A stretch of DNA of 64,000 nt. Origin: Roseobacter sp. GTDB taxonomy: Bacteria > Pseudomonadota > Alphaproteobacteria > Rhodobacterales > Rhodobacteraceae. A program made the position numbers and the translations under genes. The stretch lies in NCBI GenBank assembly GCA_024636495.1, contig JAGXGZ010000012.1, forward strand, positions 1 to 64,000, written 5' to 3'. Under the pieces are notes generated by a model, which was not told the DNA's origin, ran no database searches, and worked only from the letters and a program-made list of their open reading frames with translations. Below, in pieces: positions 57,601-64,000 of this stretch (position 1 is its first letter; each line of letters starts with the position of its first letter).

Positions 57601-59341
57601 CGATCAAATGCTGGGCACCGCCGAGGTAACTGAGAGCGGGCAATGGAGCCTTGACTATCAAGGCCCGGCGCTTGCCGATGGGAACTATGAGGTCACCGCA
57701 ACAGCGACACCACCCGACGGTGTGGCATCCGAACGCTCAACCGCATTTGGGGCAACGATCGATACCGTGGCACCGTCGCTCAGCGCGCCGAACTTGACGC
57801 CCGCGTCGGACAGCGGCGCGTTACAGACCGACGGACTGACAAATATTGCTACCCCGACCATTTCATTCACAGCTGAAAACGGTGCTGATCTTGCGATTGA
57901 TTGGGGGGACGGCGCGGGCTTTGTCGCCGCTGGTCAAGCGACCGGGGCGGAACAAAAGCTGACGCTTGGAACAGGCTATGCGAGCGACGGGCTGAAAACC
58001 GTTCAGGTCCGCGCAACAGATGCTGCGGGCAATGTCAGCGTAACCTCGACAACCCTCACGCTGGATACAGCCACCCCGGCGCCCGGGATCGTTCTGGGCC
58101 TTGCCGCAGATACCGGCACAGTTGGCGACGCGATCACGTCTGATCAGCGGCTGGTCTTTAATGGGGCGTCTGACCCCGGCACGGTACTTGCTATCTTGCT
58201 GGACGGCACAAGAATCGGTGAGGTAGTCGCCGATCGGAACGGGGTGTGGTCCTTTGATTATACTCAGGTCGCACTTGCGGCAGGCGTTTACGGTCTGTCG
58301 GTGTCGGCAACAAGTGCAGCCGGCAACACCGCGCCCCCAAGCGACCGTTTCGAGTTTACGGTGCTTGATTTGGCAAGCTATCAGGTCGTCCTCAAACAGA
58401 TCAGCCCGGCCCAGTCCTATGAGGTTGGAACGGTGATTGCCCAATTGGACGTTGAAAACCAGATGGGTCCAGCCACCTACCAGCTTTCTGACACGTTGAA
58501 CGGTGCCATCACAATTGACGGCGACAAGATCGTGATCTCGGGGCCGTTCGATCCATCGGTCTTCCCCACGCTTGTGGTAAGTATGACCGCGACCATTCTG
58601 GGTGGCGAACAAGTATCTGGCAGCGTCGATCTGATCGACTTTGTCAATATAGAGTATACTGGTGCTGATGGCATCGTACGCGGCGGGCCCGCCGATGAAA
58701 CGATCAATGGAACCGGCACCGATGATATTATCTTCGGCGGTTTCGGTGACGATCTGATCGAAGGTGGCAGCGGGGCCGATGTTATAAACGGCGGGGCCGG
58801 AAACGACACACTGACCGATCGGGATGGCAATGGCATCATTGATGGCGGCGATGGCGATGACGTGATCTTGGCCATGAACGGCACCAACATCTTGCTTGGC
58901 GGGAATGGCAACGATCTTCTGCTGGGGGGCTTGGGTGAAGACCGCCTTGAAGGCGGTTCTGGCAACGATGTCCTGAAATCAGACAGGTCTATTTCGATCG
59001 GCGGGCGTGATCATCTTGACGGCGGAACGGGCAACGATCTGCTGGAAGGCGGGGTTGGTGCTGACACGTTTGTCTTCCGTCCCAATGATGGCAATGACGC
59101 CATCGGAAAGATCAACATTGATTTTTCTAACTTGCAGCTCTCGGTCGTTGAGGGGGCCGACTTCCAGTCCGGTGTGGATCGGATCGCCCTGATCAACTTT
59201 GGGTATACCGATAGTGCCGAGGCGTTTTCACATCTGTCCGACGTAAACGGTCAGGCCACCTTTCAAGACCAGGGATTGACGCTTCACTTTGCAGGTTTGT
59301 CTGTCGCAGATCTTGCTTCAACCGACTTCTTTATTTTCTAG
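51677..59341 (+). CDS. Giant Ig-like-repeat protein with C-terminal RTX repeats (probable T1SS substrate/adhesin)
   Basis: 2554 aa; about 22 Ig-like units (…DTGTVGDGITND.TPTLTGTAE…); C-terminal GGxGxDxφ RTX nonapeptides; no N-terminal signal peptide. Confidence 0.93.
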   Translation: MPSPSQPTLTGFSTDTGIIGDGRTTDRMLTFFGTGQAGASLEVRNAVTGSTIAFLPVIPANGNWTVTSTISLPNGDYIFNTASRDVNDGQPSSLSADFPLTIEGAQVLDIDLLSDTGTNTIDDITADATPDIRFTAGDGDTLSIDWGDGNGFVSAGLGTGSAQTFTAPGYTAPFSNDQQNTITVRAQNGATTVDEQFTFTLDRDQIFPGFTLDPSSDSGTVGDRITNDATPTINGVAEEGATIRLSFGNGAGTVFETILVGPSGNWTATLPTVPGEGLVGIVANSLDRAGNSFQNNSSLRFDTIIPDAPTINSTISLDSGVVGDRITNDNRIFLSGTVESPTNNVSTIVRIYDGGTLIGSDTTTFGGTWGLTTNALADGVYNLTAEAVDPAGNISVRSSALNVTIDTTAPGAPTIDLNAASDSGSSATDNITRNTTPTISGTAEANATITIRDGAAVLGTTTANGAGAWSFTTGTLSPGAHNLTARATDVADNTGADSAVLAIIIDTVAPNTPTITGFSDDTGTVGDGITADTSPTLTGTAESGVTVQILRDGSVVGTVTANGSGAWSYTSPDLAPASYSFVARAVDAAGNTSGSSDSFSLSIAQGVTGQPIVTGISTDTGISDSDGTTNDQSLRISGTAENNATVEMFLNGSKIGEAVASSSSGAWTFDYTGTTLDEGDYAITAIASASGKGPSVSSAVFDVIVDLTAPTEVPVVTNITQDTGIDGDFVTSDRTFAFSGTATPGTLILVIFDAGSGLYTSPPTETDESGTWTYDFSGISIGGQAGFPDGAYQVHAQAVDAAGNRGPSSTPIPVIIDTEAPLTPVITGFSDDTGTVGDNVTSDTTVTLTGTAEAGASVVLQIDGNAMATVTADENGDWSYTTAELANATYAFTAKAVDRAGNESAVTQATTITVELLATQAPVVSSISTDTGVSANDGVTNDTTLVISGTSEASASVEVFLDGTSIGTVLANGSGVWSFDYTGTTLTEGTYALTARATLSGSDPSAVSAGFNITLDATAPAAPTIDLDASSDLGTLDNDNLTSDTTPTLTGTAEANATVEVFNGSTSLGTTSANGAGVWSLTTAVFAEGVYSLTARASDVAGNTGPSSAAQSVTIDTTGPVIGLIALDSGSNSGRFNYDDVTNDTTPTFNFTVTGEALVEIDWKDGRGYQVIENTGSATQDVPYADGSYTPTVRATDTAGNVTTRDAVFAYTFDTTPPAAPTAVESFVDTGLSDNDRITNNLDITFSGTASEGTINMERNGVFAFSSLVESGVWTFDYKNLVSDGITLSDFVPDGEQTFVFYTEDQAGNRTDAAPITVTFDTVAPAVPTLDLIASDDTGRSDKDNYTSGVPNGFGGNSFTLTGTAEVGTKVELLSVGGFTTPQTVGEDGSVIITFVSNDPTPAFFTRTFALRSTDVAGNVSTSEELTVVFDTVPPDAPVITSFNEDTPPVGDGITRDATPTLIGTAEPDAIVTVFQDGTPIGTTLASSDGSWSYDVPQQQLGQYAFTATATDIAGNTSAVGDAFNIEIQSNATDVPVVTAVTDDTGADGSDGVTNDTTLLISGTAKANASVEVFINNMSIGSVDANAGGVWVFDYTGTPLAQGSYAIKATAIVSGEEVSGASPAFEVIVDTTAPTTPMIDLNVSSDTGGSTTDNITNDATPTVTVNVEGATRVEIFDSAVSLGAAVEGDAGVWTFNAPTLTDGTHNLTAQASDVAGNLAVSSPLVLSIDTVAPQAPTIRLDTASDTGFLQTDNITRDNTPTLTGTAEAGARIDVYNGDALIGTTVIDDTGAWSYTLSQLPDTQFALTARATDTAGNQSAISAPLALIVDTAPPTGTTIQLVADSDSGVLGDGVTNDNTPAFTGLAEAGARVDILQGGTLVGTVLANQTGDWSFQSVALPVGGYSFTARATDLAGNVSPQTNALSLQIQPIVGSVPVIVSITQDTGRLATDGITSDATPTINGTGIPGQMVTVYLADQMLGTAEVTESGQWSLDYQGPALADGNYEVTATATPPDGVASERSTAFGATIDTVAPSLSAPNLTPASDSGALQTDGLTNIATPTISFTAENGADLAIDWGDGAGFVAAGQATGAEQKLTLGTGYASDGLKTVQVRATDAAGNVSVTSTTLTLDTATPAPGIVLGLAADTGTVGDAITSDQRLVFNGASDPGTVLAILLDGTRIGEVVADRNGVWSFDYTQVALAAGVYGLSVSATSAAGNTAPPSDRFEFTVLDLASYQVVLKQISPAQSYEVGTVIAQLDVENQMGPATYQLSDTLNGAITIDGDKIVISGPFDPSVFPTLVVSMTATILGGEQVSGSVDLIDFVNIEYTGADGIVRGGPADETINGTGTDDIIFGGFGDDLIEGGSGADVINGGAGNDTLTDRDGNGIIDGGDGDDVILAMNGTNILLGGNGNDLLLGGLGEDRLEGGSGNDVLKSDRSISIGGRDHLDGGTGNDLLEGGVGADTFVFRPNDGNDAIGKINIDFSNLQLSVVEGADFQSGVDRIALINFGYTDSAEAFSHLSDVNGQATFQDQGLTLHFAGLSVADLASTDFFIF
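51690..58370 (+). repeat. Intragenic tandem array of about 22 Ig-like modules (~290-300 bp each)
   Basis: Counted by eye from recurring D(S/T)G…(T/S)(N/S)D.TP..(S/T)GTAE…G.W……Y…ARA.D.AGN motifs in the translation. Confidence 0.88.
58680..59080 (+). repeat. RTX calcium-binding nonapeptide array
   Basis: GGFGDDLIEGGSGADVINGGAGNDTL…GGDGDDVIL…GGNGNDLLLGGLGEDRLEGGSGNDVL…GGTGNDLLEGGVGADTFVF. Confidence 0.9.
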
Positions 59342-59351
59342 GAACCCGAGA

Positions 59352-60149
59352 ATGAAAACATATCATCTTCCATCCGCTTCTGTCGTTGTTCTGGGATTGC
59401 TGTCGGTCGCAGGCTGTTCGGGATCAAGCGTTGCTCTACCGCCCGATTTCGCGTCGCCCACCGGAAATGTAAAAGTGACCGCCGTGTCTATCGATGGCGT
59501 ATCGCAAACCAGTCAGTCAGATTCAGGGACACTGAACTTGTCCGCGAATGATCTGTCCCTTGGAACAGCATCGGGGACGCTGAACAATGACCGGACAAAC
59601 CTGACCGTGACGAGCGGCGGAACTGGAACACTGACATCAACTAATGCATCCTATGCCCGTTTTTTCGAGCTTAACCCAACCAATGGGCCACGTCGCACGG
59701 GTGTCATCGGCATTGATGCAGACAGGTTGCCCACAAATACAGCTGTCTATGCAGGCACTGGCAATATGACGATCCAAGACAATCTGGATGTTCTTGATCT
59801 GAATGGAACGGTCACGGTCACGGCTGACTTCGGCAACGGGACGGTCGATACCGAGTATTCAAACCTCAATGGCACCCGCAGCCCTGCATTTGCCAACCCT
59901 CAGGCGGCCACGAATGTCGGCACAGTGCTGGTAAAGGGATCACGGATTGCAGGCACTGGGTTTAGCGGTGGGACGGCATCCATTCAAAGCACCCAAGTGA
60001 ACAACGGACAGCCGTTAAGCGCACAGGCGACCACGTCGCTGTCCGGGGCGTTCTACGGGCCAAACGCGGATGAGGTCGGCGGAGCGTTTGTCGTCGATGA
60101 TCTTACGACAAATGCGGTGTCGATTCGTGGGGCCTATATCGCTGATTAA
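59352..60149 (+). CDS. TbpB-like beta-barrel surface lipoprotein (Slam-substrate-like)
   Basis: Lipobox LLSVAGC; C-terminal GAFYGPNADEVGGAFVVDD motif, as in transferrin-binding-protein-like solute-binding lipoproteins. ATG 10 nt after the giant gene. Confidence 0.8.
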   Translation: MKTYHLPSASVVVLGLLSVAGCSGSSVALPPDFASPTGNVKVTAVSIDGVSQTSQSDSGTLNLSANDLSLGTASGTLNNDRTNLTVTSGGTGTLTSTNASYARFFELNPTNGPRRTGVIGIDADRLPTNTAVYAGTGNMTIQDNLDVLDLNGTVTVTADFGNGTVDTEYSNLNGTRSPAFANPQAATNVGTVLVKGSRIAGTGFSGGTASIQSTQVNNGQPLSAQATTSLSGAFYGPNADEVGGAFVVDDLTTNAVSIRGAYIAD

Positions 60150-60378
60150 CCCGCCGAAAGCCGGAGCGTCTGACTGTCTGGGTTTGTTTGGTCGTTGATA
60201 GACCTTCGAACCCAGCAAGGCGAAATACAACGGCGATTGGGCAGAAGCTTGGATGGGAAGACTTCAGACGCCTACCCTCATTTTGGCCGATCCAATCTTT
60301 AAGTATGAGGCCGACCCATCGAACAGACTGACAATCCATCGACAAGAATACTCATTCTTCTAACGAACTGTCCCTTTC

Positions 60379-62115
60379 ATGCGCGATAATGCCTATGCCC
60401 GCGGCCTGACCGAACTCGGGCAGGTTCGCCAGAAATCAAGAAGCCTTTATTGGACCGTGGCGCTCTTTAGCATGTTTGCCAATTTGCTCATGCTGACGGG
60501 CCCCCTTTACATGCTGCAGGTGTATGACCGGGTTCTCGGTTCGCGGTCAGAAGAAACACTTGTAGCACTATCGCTTCTGGTGGTCTTTTTATATGCGACG
60601 ATGGGCATTTTGGATTTCACCCGTGGTCGCATAATGGCGCGGATCGGGGCACAGTTTCAGGCCGATCTGGACCGGCGTGTCTTTGATGCGGTGGTCCGTA
60701 AATCGGCAGTTGATCCTGATCAGAAGACAAGCGCGGGGTTACACGATCTTGAAGCGATACAAAGGCTGATCGTTTCGCCCATCCTGACGGCCGCCTTTGA
60801 CATCCCTTGGACGCCGATCTTCTTTGCAGCGATTTTTATCTTTCATCCTCTTTTGGGCTGGCTTGCCCTTTCAGGCGTAGTTCTGTTGATCGGGATCACA
60901 TTCGCGAACCAGATCCTTTCGCGCGACCCGCAAGGTAAAGCAGCCCAATTCTTGCAAAACGCAAATTCCACCGCTGACCAGATCAGAACAGAGGCTGAGA
61001 TGGTGCAGTCTATGGGCATGCGTGATGCTGTGTTTTCCCGCTGGCAAACCGATCGCCGCGAAGCGTTGGTTCAGCAGCTTCGGGCCACCGACGTCGGTGG
61101 CACTTTCACGTCAGTTACGAAAACGCTCCGGTTGTTTTTGCAATCGGCTATGCTGGGTGTCGGCGCTTGGCTGGTTTTGCAAAACGAGATGACGGCAGGT
61201 GCAATGATCGCGGGATCAATCCTGCTGGGCCGTGCGCTTGCGCCTGTTGAAGTCGCACTGAATCAATGGCCCTTGGTGCAGCGGGCGCATGCAGGATGGA
61301 AAAATCTGGCGCAGCTCCTTGGAACGGTTCCCCCCGAAAGCGCCAGAACGGAACTGCCTAAACCCAAAGCACTGATCGCCATTCAAAATCTGACGATCGT
61401 CGCCCCCGGTGAAACAACACCCGCGCTAAAATCGGTCAGCTTTGTCGTAAAGCCGGGGCAAGCTGTTGGCGTCATTGGTGCCTCGGGGTCGGGGAAATCC
61501 ACACTTGCGCGTGCGCTGACAGGGCTTTGGACACCGGCGGCTGGGGTCATCCGTCTTGATAGCGCAGCGCTTGAACATTACGGGCCTGAAACGCTGGGTG
61601 GGCTTATCGGCTATCTGCCGCAGCGCGTTCAGTTGCTGGACGGGACAATTGCCGAAAATATCGCGCGATTGTCGCCCCAGCCAGAGGCGGGAAAGGTGGT
61701 TGCCGCAGCAAAACTTGCCGCTGCGCATGAGATGATCCTGGAACTCCCAGATGGCTACGACACGGTGATCAAAGCAGGAAAAATGCGCCTGTCCGGTGGA
61801 CAAATGCAGCGCATCGGTTTGGCGCGCGCTTTGTATGACGACCCGGTGATCGTCGTGCTGGACGAACCTAATTCCAATCTGGATCACATCGGGTCGCAAG
61901 CTTTGAACCAAGCCATACGGCAAATGAAAGCCGATAACCGATCCGTCCTGATCATGGCCCACCGCCCAGCGGCGATTCAGGAATGCGATGTTTTACTGGT
62001 ATTGGAAAACGGGGTGCGGGTCGCGTTTGGCCCAAAAGATGAGGTGCTGGCAGGCATGGTGAAAAATCACGCGGATATTCAGGCGTCGCCCAAGAATTTG
62101 GGAAGCGTCGTATGA
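60379..62115 (+). CDS. Type I secretion system permease/ATPase (PrtD-like)
   Basis: LMLTGPLYMLQVYDRVLGSRSEETLVALSLL; GASGSGKSTLARALTGLW; LSGGQMQRIGLARAL; VVLDEPNSNLD. Confidence 0.95.
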   Translation: MRDNAYARGLTELGQVRQKSRSLYWTVALFSMFANLLMLTGPLYMLQVYDRVLGSRSEETLVALSLLVVFLYATMGILDFTRGRIMARIGAQFQADLDRRVFDAVVRKSAVDPDQKTSAGLHDLEAIQRLIVSPILTAAFDIPWTPIFFAAIFIFHPLLGWLALSGVVLLIGITFANQILSRDPQGKAAQFLQNANSTADQIRTEAEMVQSMGMRDAVFSRWQTDRREALVQQLRATDVGGTFTSVTKTLRLFLQSAMLGVGAWLVLQNEMTAGAMIAGSILLGRALAPVEVALNQWPLVQRAHAGWKNLAQLLGTVPPESARTELPKPKALIAIQNLTIVAPGETTPALKSVSFVVKPGQAVGVIGASGSGKSTLARALTGLWTPAAGVIRLDSAALEHYGPETLGGLIGYLPQRVQLLDGTIAENIARLSPQPEAGKVVAAAKLAAAHEMILELPDGYDTVIKAGKMRLSGGQMQRIGLARALYDDPVIVVLDEPNSNLDHIGSQALNQAIRQMKADNRSVLIMAHRPAAIQECDVLLVLENGVRVAFGPKDEVLAGMVKNHADIQASPKNLGSVV

Positions 62116-63422
62116 GCAATCATTCGCCCACTCCTTTTTCGGCAAGTCGCAACGTCATATTTGGATATTTTACGCTGGTTTTTCTTATTGGCGGTTTTGC
62201 AATATGGGCGTCAATGACACAAATCGCCGGTGCGATTGTTGCGCCGGGCAAGATCGAAGTCGACCGCAACCGGCAGGTGGTTCAGCATGAAAAAGGCGGT
62301 GTCGTTGCTGAAATACTGGTTGATGACGGCGACACTGTCGCGGCAGGCGATCTTTTGATCCGTCTGGACCCTGGCCAGTTGGACTCCCAGATGATTATCG
62401 TCGAAGGCCAGCTGTTTGAATTGATGGCGCGACGGGGTCGCCTTGAGGCAGAGCGCGACAGCCTTGATCTTATCACATTCGAAGAAGAGCTGATCGAAGT
62501 CGGAATGCGTAATCCCGACCTCCAAGAACTGATGGACGGTCAGCAAAATCTGTTTCAGGCACGTCTGGATTCAGTCGCGCAGAAGATCGAGCAACTGAAC
62601 AAACGCATCGATCAAATCACGTCGCAGATATCGGGGATAGACTCGCAGGAAAACGCGTTGCGCCGCCAATCCAGTTTGATCAACGAAGAGCTTGAAAACC
62701 AGCAATCACTGCTTGCGCGGGGTCTAACACAGGCGACCACGGTTCTGAGCCTGCAACGGGAGCAGGCAAGGCTTGAAGGGCAAATCGGCCAGCTTGCCGC
62801 ATCACGTGCCGAAGCAGAAGAGCGGGCGACAGAGATCACGATCGAGGTTCTGACCTTGGGGACAACTTCCCGGGAAGAAGCAATCGCAAGTCTTCGCGAT
62901 CTTAGATACCGCGAGCTTGAGCTGGTCGAGCAGCGAAATGCCCTGCGGGCCGAAATTGACCGTCTGGATATCCGCGCACCCGTATCAGGCATTGTGTACG
63001 ATCTTTTGTTTCAAACCCCACGGTCGGTCATCCAAGGAGCCGAACCTTTGCTGTATCTTGTGCCGCAAGACCGCCCACTGGTGATTGCGGCGCGTGTTGC
63101 ACCGACGGATATCGACCAGATTTTGGTGGGACAAGCTGTGAACTTGCGGATGTCGGCCTTGGATCAGCGCATGACCCCCGAATTGGTCGGAGAAGTTTTG
63201 CAAGTATCCGCAGATGCGCTCGACGACCCCGTGTCAAGTCAGCCCTATTTCCGGATAGAAATCGCGATGAACATCGGCGAAGTAGAAAAATTAGGCCCCG
63301 AAGCTGTACTGCTGCCCGGCATGCCCGTTGAGGCTTTTATTAGAACCGTCGACCGGTCACCCCTCGCATATCTCATCAAACCGATGGCGGACTATTTCGT
63401 TCGAGCGTTCCGTGAAAGCTAG
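62112..63422 (+). CDS. HlyD family type I secretion periplasmic adaptor
   Basis: WASMTQIAGAIVAPGKIEVDRNRQVVQHEKGGVVAEILVDDGDTVAAGDLLIRLD; coiled coil; IRAPVSGIVYDLLF. Confidence 0.95.
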   Translation: MSNHSPTPFSASRNVIFGYFTLVFLIGGFAIWASMTQIAGAIVAPGKIEVDRNRQVVQHEKGGVVAEILVDDGDTVAAGDLLIRLDPGQLDSQMIIVEGQLFELMARRGRLEAERDSLDLITFEEELIEVGMRNPDLQELMDGQQNLFQARLDSVAQKIEQLNKRIDQITSQISGIDSQENALRRQSSLINEELENQQSLLARGLTQATTVLSLQREQARLEGQIGQLAASRAEAEERATEITIEVLTLGTTSREEAIASLRDLRYRELELVEQRNALRAEIDRLDIRAPVSGIVYDLLFQTPRSVIQGAEPLLYLVPQDRPLVIAARVAPTDIDQILVGQAVNLRMSALDQRMTPELVGEVLQVSADALDDPVSSQPYFRIEIAMNIGEVEKLGPEAVLLPGMPVEAFIRTVDRSPLAYLIKPMADYFVRAFRES

Positions 63423-63525
63423 GGTAAGGGCGACATATGCGGCGCTGACAGCAAACAAAAACCACGGTCAGCACTGTGGCTCTACGCCGCTGCACCAACC
63501 CAGCTGGCGTTTTGACCGGTCCATC

Positions 63526-64000
63526 GTGCGGTTGCTATTCGCAGTTGTGTTGTTGGTTCAACCCGTGAGCGCATGGGCTCAGGACATACCTCTTGATCAA
63601 GTGCGTCTACAGACCGCCGGTCAGCTGTTTCAGTACCCCGAAAACCGACCGTTGCGGTTCCGTTTGGCCAAGATATCCTATCACTCAAGCGATTTCCGTG
63701 CCGCGAAATTTCACCTGAAAGAGCTGATGCGAACAAGTCCAAGTCCTGATGACTTGCAACTGCTGAATCGCGTCTATGCCACCGTTCTGAAGAAATCACC
63801 GCTAAGCTTTGGGTTCAATTTTGCCATTTTACCATCTTCGAATATCGAACGGACTTCGTCGAACCAATCGTTCGACACGCTGGCTGGAACCTTCCGCATT
63901 GTCGGCGGCGGACAGGAAAAAAGCGGCGTGGGATACAGATTGGGCGCAAGCCTCGGCTATGAGACCGCGCTGAATGGCGGTGCGTCGACATTGACCTATA
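63526..64000 (+). CDS. Surface lipoprotein assembly modifier (Slam)/DUF560-like outer membrane protein, partial (3' end outside window)
   Basis: Open frame to the window end, not in the ORF track. Signal RLLFAVVLLVQPVSAWAQ, helical RFRLAKISYHSSDFRAAKFHLKELMRTSPSPDDLQLLNRVY, then PLSFGFNFAILPSSNIERTSS...SGVGYRLGASLGYE barrel start. GTG at 63526; the frame is open back to a GTG at 63412. Confidence 0.7.
   Translation, partial: MRLLFAVVLLVQPVSAWAQDIPLDQVRLQTAGQLFQYPENRPLRFRLAKISYHSSDFRAAKFHLKELMRTSPSPDDLQLLNRVYATVLKKSPLSFGFNFAILPSSNIERTSSNQSFDTLAGTFRIVGGGQEKSGVGYRLGASLGYETALNGGASTLTY

Noticed and set aside
51677-58370. Repeat array considered as a CRISPR or other DNA-level repeat
   Set aside because: The repeats are in frame, ~290-300 bp, diverged at DNA level and conserved as Ig-like protein modules.
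57863-58612. 249-aa - strand ORF inside the giant RTX gene
   Set aside because: Follows from the repeat composition on the other strand; similar shadows occur along the array and none has a known domain.

Overview
The window looks chromosomal and alphaproteobacterial, most likely Rhodobacterales. That placement is inferred from gene content and codon usage; no database search was run. From left to right it holds: an IS transposase 3' remnant; housekeeping genes (prmA, MFS transporter, priA, fsa/tal-type transaldolase, DUF484-xerC, meaB, hrpB); DoxX-msrB; an ECF sigma/RskA-type anti-sigma pair; a catabolic block (FAD oxidoreductase, uronate-dehydrogenase-like SDR, dpp/opp-type ABC importer, M81/MlrC-like peptidase, PMH-like sulfatase-superfamily hydrolase, DMT transporter); a rearranged type II secretion cluster (gspG-H-I-C-D on -, gspL-M-E-F on +, gspN on -, a Tat-type lipoprotein, gspJ-K on +, and an isolated short prepilin peptidase) with a DUF4331 exported protein and a small lipoprotein; FAH-family, DUF2945, topoisomerase IB and MATE genes; a PaoABC-like molybdenum hydroxylase operon with a LysR gene; and a secretion locus at the right end. 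That last locus is the most interesting. It contains a 2554-aa Ig-like-repeat/RTX protein, a TbpB/Slam-substrate-like surface lipoprotein, a T1SS ABC transporter, an HlyD adaptor, and a Slam-like (type XI secretion) ORF cut by the window edge and absent from the ORF track. It looks like a mixed T1SS + T11SS cluster. No CRISPR, rRNA or convincing tRNA was seen.
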